Made by a program: the position numbers and the translations under genes. Source: Clostridia bacterium (lineage in GTDB: Bacteria > Bacillota > Clostridia > Christensenellales > Aristaeellaceae). From it: a DNA stretch of 57,616 nucleotides. The DNA lies in the NCBI GenBank assembly GCA_017473345.1, contig JAFULL010000029.1:1-57616 (forward strand), written 5' to 3'. Below the pieces are notes generated by a model. The model saw only the letters and a program-made list of their open reading frames with translations, searched no databases and was not told where the DNA came from. Shown here one piece after another: positions 8,052 to 16,916 of the stretch (position 1 is its first letter; each line of letters begins with the position of its first letter).

Positions 8052-9278
8052 ATGGTGAACAATTATTTTGTCTGGGTAGAAATCACAGCAAACCGGGAGC
8101 TGATTCTGGAAAAAGAACGTTTTGCCCAAGCAATGCAGCAGTGTGCAAACTGCGGGATTGACTCTGTCATTTTAAGCATCAAGGATACATCCGGCTTTGT
8201 GCTGTATCCAAGCCAATATGCTCCACATTATTCGAAATATGACGAACGCTTCCTGGAAAAGGACTATTTACAGCAGTGTCTGGAAATCATCCACGAAAAA
8301 GGAATGAAGATCTATGCTTCATTCGACGTTTTCACAGAAGGCAACAAGCGTAGAAAGAATCCCTGCATGAAAGGCCTGACGGAAAAGGGCTGGATGTGCG
8401 AAGTTTACGGTCTGGATCAGGACGACAAACCGGTGGTCCAGTCCGTCGCCGATGAAAAGCCCATACAGACGATCGGCTCCATTGATGATTTTGGTGAAAT
8501 TTTTGTGAATCCGGCCAATGATGAGGTCGTCCAGTACGAGCTTTGTCTGATCGAAGAGGTGATGAACCGCTATGAAATCGATGGTATCGTCCTGGATCGC
8601 GTCAGGTATGTAGGCCTCAGTTCTGACTTCAGCCAGCTGTCGATCAGCAAATGGAAGCAGGCGAGCGGCATTGAGGGCGAGGTTAATCTTGACGATATTT
8701 ATCAACTGAAGAAAGTCAATGGCGAGATCGAAATTGAATACGGAAAATACTTTGGTTCTTTTAACACCTTCCGCGCGCAGCTGATTCATGATTTTATTCG
8801 GAAAGTGCGCAAATGTGTCGATAACGCCAACAAAAAGATTGATTTCCTCGATTACACAGGCTCATGGTATCCGCTGTACTACCTGATGGCGGCAAACTGG
8901 GCGTCGCCGGAACATCTGGAGGTTTCCTACCCTGCCACCGATGCAGCGGAGTATGCAAAAACGGGTTATATTCGATATGTCGACCGAATGCTGTCCGGTT
9001 TTTATTATGAAGATGTGGAAATCCGCGAAGCACAGGAGCATCAAAAGCCCGCAGACTGGTACAGTGTGGAAGGCTCCGCTGACATTGCTTATGCTGTAAC
9101 AAAGCATGAAAAGCCCATCCTTGGCAGTTTGTATCTTTTCCAGTACAAGGACGATCCAGCAAACATCCAAAGAGCCATTGATATGTGCTTCCGAAAGTCT
9201 GACGGATGCATGCTGTTTGATCTGAGTTATTTGGTGCAAAATAACTGGTGGAAATATGCTGTCAGGCAGACGGACTAA
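8052..9278 (+). CDS. Putative GHL10/YngK-like glycosidase (TIM barrel)
   Basis: A 408-aa protein that fits the putative glycosyl-hydrolase-like family 10 (YngK-type). It begins WVEITANRELILEKERFAQAMQQC, has a barrel strand SVILSIKDTSGFVLYPS, and the acidic strand YEIDGIVLDRVRY where such families place catalytic carboxylates. There is no signal peptide, so it acts in the cytoplasm. The codon use is more A/T-rich than in the hexuronate genes. The start before VNNYF has AAGAAGGG 6 nt upstream. An earlier ATG at 7935 lies before the promoter and is rejected. The substrate is unknown. Its position opposite a peptidase/GH9 cluster suggests a role in oligosaccharide or glycopeptide breakdown. Confidence 0.7.
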   Translation: MVNNYFVWVEITANRELILEKERFAQAMQQCANCGIDSVILSIKDTSGFVLYPSQYAPHYSKYDERFLEKDYLQQCLEIIHEKGMKIYASFDVFTEGNKRRKNPCMKGLTEKGWMCEVYGLDQDDKPVVQSVADEKPIQTIGSIDDFGEIFVNPANDEVVQYELCLIEEVMNRYEIDGIVLDRVRYVGLSSDFSQLSISKWKQASGIEGEVNLDDIYQLKKVNGEIEIEYGKYFGSFNTFRAQLIHDFIRKVRKCVDNANKKIDFLDYTGSWYPLYYLMAANWASPEHLEVSYPATDAAEYAKTGYIRYVDRMLSGFYYEDVEIREAQEHQKPADWYSVEGSADIAYAVTKHEKPILGSLYLFQYKDDPANIQRAIDMCFRKSDGCMLFDLSYLVQNNWWKYAVRQTD

Positions 9279-9312
9279 ACTGCACCTCTTCCATTTCTCA
9301 AAAAGAATAGAA

Positions 9313-9346
9313 AAAAGTCCTGAAATCATAAGATTTCAGGACTTTT
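9313..9346. terminator. Bidirectional terminator between GHL10-like gene and tRNA-Pro
   Basis: A 15-bp stem (9313-9327 with 9332-9346) is flanked by A- and T-runs, so it can end transcription from both sides. The tRNA's encoded CCA lies two bases away. Confidence 0.85.
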
Positions 9347-9348
9347 CA

Positions 9349-9425
9349 TGGTCTGGGTGAGAGGATTCGAACCTCCGGCCTCTTGAACCCCATTCAAGCA
9401 CGCTACCAAACTGCGCCACACCCAG
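9349..9425 (-). tRNA. tRNA-Pro (anticodon GGG)
   Basis: A 77-nt cloverleaf on the minus strand. The acceptor stem CTGGGTG pairs with CACCCAG, the D-arm reads TGGCGCAG..TTTGGTAGC, and the anticodon arm CTTGA-ATGGGGT-TCAAG gives GGG. The T-arm contains GGTTCGAATCC. The 3' CCA is encoded, at 9349-9351. A terminator follows immediately. Confidence 0.95.
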
Positions 9426-9542
9426 ATATATGATTCGCCATTTCAGGCGCGAATCATATTGTACCCGCACACCGATATGATGTCAAGTGTTTTCTGTATT
9501 TTTTTATTTTTTCTTTTTAATCACCCGTTATTCACCTTTTCA

Positions 9543-10553
9543 TCACAACCATTCAATGCTTCGCAGATCTGGCCATACACGCCGCGCATTCTCGTCAAGC
9601 AGCTGTACATCGCGCACATTCTCAAACAACATAATCTGCACTCTACGCCCCGTTTTCTTCCATCGTCCGCACACACGACCATGCAAAAGCACAGCTGGCA
9701 TTACAATGCCGGCCAGGTTGAAAATCCCTCGCAGATGCTCCGGGGGTAAAAACAAACTTTCTTTTTTCTCATAACCCAGCATCAGCGGGTCAAACCCGGC
9801 AAGAAAAATACATGCCGGCATGCTGTCGTTCGATACATCATCCGTTGGAATCCAGAAATATGTCCTTCCTTCGCAAACATTCGAAGAGACTGGCAGTTCA
9901 TCCAGCCATTGTCTGACCCGACTTTGCGTCGTACCGAAGAAATAGGCTGCATCGCGGATAGTGGCCGGACCATAATGGGTGAAATACCGGCGCGCCAGTT
10001 CCAGTTCTGCTGCTCTCTCCTCCATTGGTTCAAACGGTTCACACAGCTGAAAGGCCTTCTTCTCCTGCACTTTGTGGCAGATGCGTCCTTCCTCGCAAAG
10101 GGCGCGGATCAATCCTCCCCACGGGTTAAAAAGGCTGTCTGCTTCATCAGGCGTCATTCCTGTCCGAAAGCACTGTTCTTTCAGCTGTTCACGTTCGTCG
10201 ATTCCAGAGTTGATCAGTTGAACAATCAAATCAGCAAAAAAGCGCTTTCGTTCACCACTTACCTTTTCATCATCAGCCATTGTGTCGCATGGCCTGAGAA
10301 AATGGCTTCGTCCCTGATGCAGCATGAGCGGAAGATCCTGCCGGTCAAACACATGCATAGTGCCGCGAAGCGTCCAGTTTTTGATCAGCTGCTGCGTTTC
10401 AACCGCTGTACAGCGGATGGCTAGCGCATGCAAGGCGTTGGAAAGAAACTGCGCCTGCACGCCGCACAAATCATGCACAGCAGTTGCCACATCTGTCTTT
10501 TGCAGCAAATGCTGACCGGCCATCTGCCTGAGCATGATTTCTTCCCGTTCCAT
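9543..10553 (-). CDS. Winged-helix DNA-binding domain protein (HTH_42 / AlkZ-like)
   Basis: A 336-aa protein that fits the HTH_42 (PF06224) family, which contains the AlkZ/YcaQ interstrand-crosslink glycosylases. Typical landmarks are the N-terminal AVHDLCGVQAQFLSNALHALAIR, then LRGTMHVFDRQDL, a central YFTHYGPATIRDAAYFFG helix-turn-helix, and a late FLAGFDPLMLGY segment. The QxQ-type catalytic motif of AlkZ is present only as VQAQF, so a DNA-repair glycosylase role is plausible but unproven. The start before EREEIML has AAGGGGG 6 nt upstream. Longer forms run into the terminator of the SDR gene. It is a single gene. Confidence 0.75.
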   Translation of the reverse strand: MEREEIMLRQMAGQHLLQKTDVATAVHDLCGVQAQFLSNALHALAIRCTAVETQQLIKNWTLRGTMHVFDRQDLPLMLHQGRSHFLRPCDTMADDEKVSGERKRFFADLIVQLINSGIDEREQLKEQCFRTGMTPDEADSLFNPWGGLIRALCEEGRICHKVQEKKAFQLCEPFEPMEERAAELELARRYFTHYGPATIRDAAYFFGTTQSRVRQWLDELPVSSNVCEGRTYFWIPTDDVSNDSMPACIFLAGFDPLMLGYEKKESLFLPPEHLRGIFNLAGIVMPAVLLHGRVCGRWKKTGRRVQIMLFENVRDVQLLDENARRVWPDLRSIEWL

Positions 10554-10575
10554 ACCCATCCCCCTTCTGTCGTAT

Positions 10576-10603
10576 AAAAAGGGCGGAGCACTCGCCCCGC
10601 CCT
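10576..10603 (-). terminator. Intrinsic terminator after the SDR gene
   Basis: Minus-strand stem AGGGCGG / CCGCCCT (arms at 10597-10603 and 10580-10586) is followed by a TTTTT run. It ends the kdgA-kdgK-SDR transcript. Confidence 0.8.
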
Positions 10604-10626
10604 GATGCACTTGAAAAGATTGCTGC

Positions 10627-11421
<795 letters not shown>

Positions 11422-11448
11422 CGGAATCAAACTCCTTTTGAAAGAAGC

Positions 11449-12483
11449 TTAGCGCTGCACACGACCGCTGCCGCTGCCCTTCATGAGGCTTTCCACTTCG
11501 CTGACGCTGACGCGGTTGAAGTCGCCGCCGATGGTGTGCTTCAGGCAGGAAGCAGCCACAGCAAACTCCAGAGCGGTCTTCTCGTCGTCGTAGTTGTTCA
11601 GGCCGTAGATCAGGCCGCCGCCGAAGCTGTCGCCGCCGCCAACGCGGTCAACGATGTCGGTGATGCGGTACTTGCGGCTGAGGTAGAAGTCCTTGCCATT
11701 GTACAGGCAGGCGCTCCAGTCATTGTGGTTGGCGCTCTTGCTTTCACGCAGGGTAATGGTAACACGCTTGACGTTGGGATAGGTATCCATAGCCAGCTTG
11801 GCGATAGCCTTATACTGCTCGATATTCAGCTCGCCCTCTTCCACGGAAGAAGCGCTCTCAGCCTTCAGCAGCAGGGACTTCTGGAAGTCCTCTTCGTTGG
11901 CGATGATGGTGTCAACATACTTGACCAGCTCGGTCATGATCTCATCGGCAGACTTGCCGTACTTCCACAGGTTCTTGCGGTAGTTGAGGTCGCAGCTGAC
12001 ATGCAGGCCCAGTTCCTTGGCGGCCTTCACGGCTTCCAGGCTCAGTTCGGCAGCGCCTTCGCTGATGGCGGGAGTGATACCGGTGATGTGGAACCAGGTA
12101 GCGCCGTCAAAGGCCTTCTTCCAGTCGATATCGCCCACCTTGGCTTCGCAGATAGCGGAGCCGGCGCGGTCATAGATCACCTTGGAGGGACGCTGCACAG
12201 CACCGGTCTCGAGGAAGTAGATGCCCATGCGGCCGTCCTTGCGGACGATATTGGAGGTATCAACGCCAAAGCCGCGCAGTTCACGCAGGCAGGCTTCGCC
12301 GATATCGTTCTTGGGCAGCACAGTCACAAAAGCGGTCTCCATGCCGTAGTTGGCCAGAGAAACGCTCACGTTGGCTTCGCCGCCGCCAAAGGTAGCCTCC
12401 AGACTGGGAGACTGGAAGAAACGCTCATATCCGGGGCTCTTGAGACGAAGCATAATTTCACCAAAAGTAACTACCTTGGCCAT
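11449..12483 (-). CDS. kdgK: 2-dehydro-3-deoxygluconokinase (KDG kinase)
   Basis: A 344-aa PfkB/ribokinase-family sugar kinase that phosphorylates 2-keto-3-deoxygluconate to KDPG. The substrate loop GGGEANVS is at residues 33-40, the sugar-binding ITGITPAIS at ~133-141, and the anion-hole/catalytic motif [12 protein letters not shown] has Asp285 as base. An insertion at ~205-222 is typical of clostridial KdgK. SD AAAGGATG. It lies between kdgA and the SDR gene and takes the UxaA product, handing KDPG to KdgA. Codons are strongly C-ending, which suggests high expression. Confidence 0.93.
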   Translation of the reverse strand: MAKVVTFGEIMLRLKSPGYERFFQSPSLEATFGGGEANVSVSLANYGMETAFVTVLPKNDIGEACLRELRGFGVDTSNIVRKDGRMGIYFLETGAVQRPSKVIYDRAGSAICEAKVGDIDWKKAFDGATWFHITGITPAISEGAAELSLEAVKAAKELGLHVSCDLNYRKNLWKYGKSADEIMTELVKYVDTIIANEEDFQKSLLLKAESASSVEEGELNIEQYKAIAKLAMDTYPNVKRVTITLRESKSANHNDWSACLYNGKDFYLSRKYRITDIVDRVGGGDSFGGGLIYGLNNYDDEKTALEFAVAASCLKHTIGGDFNRVSVSEVESLMKGSGSGRVQR

Positions 12484-12589
12484 TGGAAAACATCCTTTCT
12501 TTTAAGACAACTATGTTGGGAAAGTGGCATACATCCACCACTGGACGCGGAAGTCCATTCGGGCGTCCTGCCCGTTCGGCGGAGTGGAA

Positions 12590-12604
12590 GCAGACACAGT
12601 CTGC
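12590..12604 (-). other. Small hairpin directly behind the kdgA stop
   Basis: GCAGAC-ACA-GTCTGC begins 1 nt after the kdgA stop. The rest of the 122-nt kdgA-kdgK gap contains a second short GC stem (GGGC..GCCC) but no T-run. These look like mRNA-processing or stability hairpins rather than terminators. Confidence 0.4.
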
Positions 12605-12605
12605 C

Positions 12606-13562
12606 TTACTTCTGCAGCAGGTGGATGGCGAAGCCGCCGATCTCGTTCTTGAGGTAAATGGCGCGCAGCTTTCCGTCGCGCATGATGGCGCTTTCGTCAT
12701 CAAACTCGAAGCCGCGGCGTTCCATGTGCCAGCGGGCGCGCTTGATGGAATTGCAGGCAATGGCGATATGGCCGTGCGTGCCGCGGAAGGGGATCTTCAT
12801 CACTTCGAAGCCCTCGCCCACGAAGGTGGCGTTGGCATGTTCGTCCAGTTCCCAGCCCAGCAGCTTGGCCAGCAGACCGGCATCCTTGGCAGCCTGTTCG
12901 GGAGAACCGCTGTTGACGCCCACATGCTTGACCTCCAGGCCCAGCATCTTGTTGACAGCGCTGCGGGTCAGGTTCTCAATGCGCTTCCAGTCCTTGGCAG
13001 CCACAGCATCAGCGGGAACCATCCAGCTGCCGCCGCAGGCGATGACCTTGTTGAAGCTCAGGTAATCGTTGAGGTTGCTCTCGCTCACGCCGCCGGTGGG
13101 CAGGAAGGTCACAGCGCCGTAGGGAGCCGCCATGGCCTTGATCAGCTTCAGGCCGCCCAGAGGCTCAGCAGGGAAAAACTTGACGGTCTTCAGGCCCAGA
13201 GAAAGCGCCACTTCGATGTCGCTGGGGTTGCCGCAGCCAGGCACGATGGGCACGTTCTTTTCCTGGCAGTACTTGACGATTTCGGGATTGAGGCCAGGAG
13301 AAACGATATAGGTAGCGCCTGCGTTGACAGCACGGTCGACCTGATCCTTGGTAAGCACGGTGCCGGCGCCCAGAATGACCTCGGGCAGTTCCTCATGCAC
13401 GCGGCGGATGGCTTCTTCGGCAGCGTCAGAACGGAAAGTGATTTCAGCAACAGGCAGACCGCCGTCAGAGAGCGCCTTGCAAAGCGGCACAGCATCAGCA
13501 GCATCTTCAACCTTGATCACGGGCACAATACCGGCAAGGGACAGTTTCTCAAGCATTTCCAT
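12606..13562 (-). CDS. kdgA: KHG/KDPG aldolase with C-terminal VOC-like domain
   Basis: A 318-aa protein, while ordinary KDPG aldolases are ~205-215 aa. Residues 1-208 are the class I aldolase: Glu40 and Arg44 in AEITFRS, Schiff-base Lys128 in VKFFPAE, and phosphate-binding PTGGV at ~155-159. It cleaves KDPG to pyruvate and glyceraldehyde-3-phosphate. Residues ~209-318 (from LEVKHVGVNS to FAIHLLQK) resemble a vicinal-oxygen-chelate/glyoxalase-type fold, possibly a regulatory or structural add-on. The start before EMLEK follows GGGAGG by 10 nt. An upstream ATG at 13592 lies before that SD. It is the first gene of kdgA-kdgK-SDR with its own promoter. Confidence 0.9.
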   Translation of the reverse strand: MEMLEKLSLAGIVPVIKVEDAADAVPLCKALSDGGLPVAEITFRSDAAEEAIRRVHEELPEVILGAGTVLTKDQVDRAVNAGATYIVSPGLNPEIVKYCQEKNVPIVPGCGNPSDIEVALSLGLKTVKFFPAEPLGGLKLIKAMAAPYGAVTFLPTGGVSESNLNDYLSFNKVIACGGSWMVPADAVAAKDWKRIENLTRSAVNKMLGLEVKHVGVNSGSPEQAAKDAGLLAKLLGWELDEHANATFVGEGFEVMKIPFRGTHGHIAIACNSIKRARWHMERRGFEFDDESAIMRDGKLRAIYLKNEIGGFAIHLLQK

Positions 13563-13662
13563 AATCGTTTTTCCTCCCTGTTTGTCTATCATTTGTACCG
13601 GTCAAAACCGGCCAACAGGCATTGGCAGAAAGGCACGCAAGCGCCCTTCATTTCCATCTTAC

Positions 13663-13691
13663 AGAATACCTGTTCTTTGATTTGTTTGCAA
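13663..13691 (-). promoter_or_regulatory. Sigma-A promoter of kdgA-kdgK-SDR
   Basis: Minus strand TTGCAA (13686-13691), 17 nt, TATTCT (13663-13668). It lies in the 172-nt uxaA-kdgA gap. No terminator is visible behind uxaA, so read-through from uxaBA is also possible. The TGTAAAT-type dyad near uxaB is not found here. Confidence 0.7.
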
Positions 13692-13734
13692 TACTTTTTA
13701 AGAATTTATCAGGTTTTCAACAAAAATTATACGA

Positions 13735-15216
13735 TTACAGCGTAACGCCGGTCTTGAAGATCGCCAGGTCATGATAGCCGTTTCGTTCGCTGCACACCTG
13801 TTCGCCCGATGCCACACGCAGCACATAGTCCATCAGATCCTGGGCAAGCTGCGGCAGTTCCGTACCACTGAGCAGCCGTCCGGCATTGAAGTCGATCCAG
13901 TTGCTCTTGTGACTGGCCAGCTTTTCATTGCTGGCAATCTTCACAGTGGGCACAGGTGATGCAAAGGGCGTGCCCCGCCCGGTGGAAAACAGCACGATCT
14001 GCGCACCGGAAGCCGCCAGTGCCGTAGCCGCCACCAGGTCATTGCCGGGTGCAGACAGCAGATTCAGCCCTGCCTTTTCGACCTTCTGGCCGTAGTTCAG
14101 CACGTCCTTGACAGGGGCAAAGCCACTCTTCTGCGTGCACCCCAGCGCCTTGTCCTCCAGCGTGCTGATTCCGCCCGCCTTGTTGCCGGGAGAGGGATTC
14201 TCGTAGATGGTCTGATGGTGTTCTTCAAAATAGCGTTTGAAGTCATTGATCAGCGCCACTGTTTTTTCAAACAGTTCCGTCGTCTGACAACGGTCCATCA
14301 GAATGGTTTCCGCGCCGAACATCTCCGGCACCTCCGTCAGGATGGTGCTGCCGCCCTGAGCGATGAGCAGATCCGAAAATCCACCGATGGCCGGGTTTGC
14401 CGTAATGCCGCTGAAACCGTCAGATCCGCCGCACTTGAGGCCGATGACCAGCTTGCTTGCCGGGCAGGGCAATCGATGTTCATCGCGCATCTGCGCCGCC
14501 AGTTCTTCAAGCAGCTCCATCGCTGCACCGATCTCATCCTCCACCTGCTGACACACGAGGAAGCGCACGCGGCTTTCATCGTAGTCGCCCATGTGTTCAC
14601 GGATGTGGTCGATGCTGCTGTTTTCGCATCCAAGTCCCAGCACCAGCACGCCGCCCACATTGGGATGTGTAGCCAGATCCGCCAGAATCTGACGGGTGTT
14701 TTCCTGGTCTTCGGTCATCTGCGAACAGCCGTAGGGATGTGGGAATGCATATACATTCTCCACTCCCCCGCCCACAAGGTGCTGCGCTCTGCGCTCCAGC
14801 GCACGCGCCACGTCGTTGACGCAGCCGACCGTCGGCAGAATCCACAGCTCGTTGCGTACACCCACGCGACCGTCCCTGCGGGGATAGCCCATAAACGTTT
14901 CAGGTTCTTTGGGCTGCAATTCGGCCACATCCGGATGATGTTCGTAGGTCAGTTCGCTGGAAAGCAGCGTTTTGAGGTTATGTACATGCACGTGCTCGCC
15001 CTCAGCGATCTCACACTTTGCCTGACCAATCGGGAAACCATACTTGATGACGGGTTCGGCCTGACCAATCGGCTTCAGCGCAAACTTGTGACCGGCAGGC
15101 ACGTCTGTTTTAAGCGTCACAGGCTGACCTTCCACATCTACACAGGCGCCTGCATTCAACGCCGTCAGCGCAACAGCCACGCTGTCGCCCGCGCTGATTT
15201 TCAACACTTCACGCAT
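13735..15216 (-). CDS. uxaA: Altronate dehydratase
   Basis: A 493-aa protein of full UxaA length. Residues ~1-95 are the SAF-like N-terminal domain, and the catalytic part contains GYPRRDGRVGVRNELWILPTVGC, FPHPYGCSQ and GLKCGGSDGFSGITANPA, all hallmarks of the UxaA/GarD dehydratases. It converts D-altronate to 2-keto-3-deoxygluconate, probably with Fe(II). It starts 4 nt after the uxaB stop, with its SD GGAGG inside the end of uxaB, so the two are translationally coupled. The product goes to KdgK. Confidence 0.95.
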   Translation of the reverse strand: MREVLKISAGDSVAVALTALNAGACVDVEGQPVTLKTDVPAGHKFALKPIGQAEPVIKYGFPIGQAKCEIAEGEHVHVHNLKTLLSSELTYEHHPDVAELQPKEPETFMGYPRRDGRVGVRNELWILPTVGCVNDVARALERRAQHLVGGGVENVYAFPHPYGCSQMTEDQENTRQILADLATHPNVGGVLVLGLGCENSSIDHIREHMGDYDESRVRFLVCQQVEDEIGAAMELLEELAAQMRDEHRLPCPASKLVIGLKCGGSDGFSGITANPAIGGFSDLLIAQGGSTILTEVPEMFGAETILMDRCQTTELFEKTVALINDFKRYFEEHHQTIYENPSPGNKAGGISTLEDKALGCTQKSGFAPVKDVLNYGQKVEKAGLNLLSAPGNDLVAATALAASGAQIVLFSTGRGTPFASPVPTVKIASNEKLASHKSNWIDFNAGRLLSGTELPQLAQDLMDYVLRVASGEQVCSERNGYHDLAIFKTGVTL

Positions 15217-15220
15217 GCTG

Positions 15221-16687
15221 TCAGCCTCCGAAACGTTCGCTCATCACAGTCTTCATGCCGCGGGCGAGAATGTTTTCCAGCGCCTTGCCCACATAGTCAA
15301 GCAATCCGGGGATCTTGGTAAGATCTTCACCAAAGAAGCCCTCATTGCTCAGGAACAGCTGCGCCATCTCCATGGCAGGCTTGCCGCTGTTTTCAGCAAA
15401 GAATGCAAGCACAGGAGCATCATCCTGCAACGTATAGGGCTGACCGTCCCGCATGCACTCCAGCTTGCCCTCCTTAAGCGTTCCACCGTGATACAACGCC
15501 ATCAGCGAAGCCAGCGAGAACGCCAGACGCTCGGGCAGCTTGCCTTCCTTTTCCACAAAACGGGTCAAACTGGGCATGCAGCGCGCACGCCACTTCGACA
15601 CAGAGTTCAGGCAGATCGCCAGCAGCGCATGCTTGATGAACGGGTTCTTGAAACGGCCGGTAACTGCCTCGGCAAAGGCCAGCAGGTCGTCCTTGGGCAG
15701 ATCCAGCGTGGGAATGACCTCGTCGTACAGCGTGTGCTGCATAAAGCCAAGGATCATCGGATCGTTCATGGCGTCCAGCACATAGTCGTATCCGCACTGG
15801 AAAGCAGCAGGCACAAAAGAGGTGTGCGCGCCATTGAGGATACGCACCTTGCGCTGCTTGTAAGGCTTCTGGTTGTCGGTGAAGATCACAGGCAGGCCGC
15901 ACTGCGGCAGCGGCAGTTCTTCGGAAATATCCTTTTCACTTTCAATGACCCACAGAGCAAAGGGCTCGCCGGTGACCAGCAGACGATCTTCATAGCCCAG
16001 CTTTTCCCAAATCGCCTGATTCTCACCACGCGGATAACCCGTCACGATACGGTCGACCAAAGTCGAAGTGAACACGCAGGCCTCATCCAGCCATTTTTCA
16101 AAACGATCGCCCAGCTGCCAGCTCTTCGCCAGCGCCTTGACACATCGTTTGAGGGCGATGCCGTTGTCGTCGATAAGTTCTACCGGCAGCATCACAAGGC
16201 CCTTATCGTTTGCGTAATCAAAGGCCTCAGCGCGCTCGTAGAGGAACTTGCACAGCTTGCCGGGATAGGTGTTGGGCGGGCACAGTTCGATGCTGTCGCT
16301 TTCATCCAGAACAATGCCGGCTTCTGTGGTATTGCTCACCACAAAGCGCAGCGTGTCGCATCTGGCCAGTGCAGCGTACTTGTCATATTCGCCGTAGCAG
16401 TCCACCGCATCGCTCACGCTAGTGATGCCGCGGCTCATTTCCACAGGTTCTCCATCCACAAGGCCGCGCAGCATAACGGTATAGCGGCAGTCCTGCTCAT
16501 GAAAAGCGTCCAGGCTGCCAAAGGAAATCGGCTTCACCAGTACAACGCTGCCGTTGAAGTCGGTCTTTTCATTGGCAATATCAATCATATAGTCCACAAA
16601 GGCGCGCAGAAAATTACCTTCGCCAAACTGCATCACACGCACCGGGCGCTGAGCAGCCTGCATCAGCTTTGCATTCAGGCGTTCCAT
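15221..16687 (-). CDS. uxaB: Tagaturonate reductase (altronate oxidoreductase)
   Basis: A 488-aa member of the mannitol dehydrogenase family. The N-terminus PVRVMQFGEGNFLRAFVDYMID is the UxaB signature (NAD-binding Rossmann start). VRILNGAHTSFVPAAF and the C-terminal helical domain with KNPFIKHALLAICLNSVSKWRAR complete it. It reduces D-tagaturonate to D-altronate with NADH. SD GGAGG lies 8 nt upstream. It is the first gene of uxaB-uxaA and faces the regulator gene. A 20-nt perfect dyad lies between its promoter and start. A fructuronate reductase (UxuB) role is possible but the match is better to UxaB. Confidence 0.93.
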   Translation of the reverse strand: MERLNAKLMQAAQRPVRVMQFGEGNFLRAFVDYMIDIANEKTDFNGSVVLVKPISFGSLDAFHEQDCRYTVMLRGLVDGEPVEMSRGITSVSDAVDCYGEYDKYAALARCDTLRFVVSNTTEAGIVLDESDSIELCPPNTYPGKLCKFLYERAEAFDYANDKGLVMLPVELIDDNGIALKRCVKALAKSWQLGDRFEKWLDEACVFTSTLVDRIVTGYPRGENQAIWEKLGYEDRLLVTGEPFALWVIESEKDISEELPLPQCGLPVIFTDNQKPYKQRKVRILNGAHTSFVPAAFQCGYDYVLDAMNDPMILGFMQHTLYDEVIPTLDLPKDDLLAFAEAVTGRFKNPFIKHALLAICLNSVSKWRARCMPSLTRFVEKEGKLPERLAFSLASLMALYHGGTLKEGKLECMRDGQPYTLQDDAPVLAFFAENSGKPAMEMAQLFLSNEGFFGEDLTKIPGLLDYVGKALENILARGMKTVMSERFGG

Positions 16688-16715
16688 ACGTAAGCCCTCC
16701 GTCTCTTATTCATTT

Positions 16716-16735
16716 GAATGTAACCATTTACATTC
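16716..16735. promoter_or_regulatory. LacI-type operator of uxaB
   Basis: Perfect inverted repeat GAATGTAA-CCAT-TTACATTC. It begins about 11 nt downstream of the uxaB -10 box, ideal for blocking initiation. The core TGTAACCATTTACA has the LacI-family half-site form. Confidence 0.75.
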
Positions 16736-16746
16736 CCGTTGTTTTT

Positions 16747-16775
16747 ATCTTACTCCTTTTCTGCGTCAACGTCAA
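16747..16775 (-). promoter_or_regulatory. Sigma-A promoter of uxaB-uxaA
   Basis: Minus strand TTGACG (16770-16775), 17 nt, TAAGAT (16747-16752). The operator follows it directly. Confidence 0.75.
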
Positions 16776-16836
16776 TTCATACGTGTTCTGTTTGCAAAAT
16801 TTTGTCACACAGCAAAAGTTTTTACGGTTTCAGAGG

Positions 16837-16865
16837 TTGAAAAGAAGACTTTACAGTTATATAAT
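16837..16865 (+). promoter_or_regulatory. Sigma-A promoter of the LacI-type regulator (and uxaC)
   Basis: TTGAAA (16837-16842), 17 nt, TATAAT (16860-16865). A second operator copy lies downstream at 16884-16897. Confidence 0.8.
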
Positions 16866-16883
16866 AAAAATGATATCTCTCTT

Positions 16884-16897
16884 CGTAAGCATTTACA
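16884..16897. promoter_or_regulatory. Second LacI-type operator (autoregulation)
   Basis: CGTAAGCATTTACA matches the uxaB operator core TGTAACCATTTACA at 12 of 14 positions. It lies about 18 nt past the -10 box, between promoter and start codon, as expected for self-repression. Confidence 0.6.
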
Positions 16898-16916
16898 CAT
16901 TTTCCGGGGTGACGCA

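Noticed and set aside
16716-16735. Transposon end or attachment site
   Set aside because: The dyad is short, unique in position behind a -10 box and paired with a regulator gene. No transposase or integrase is near.
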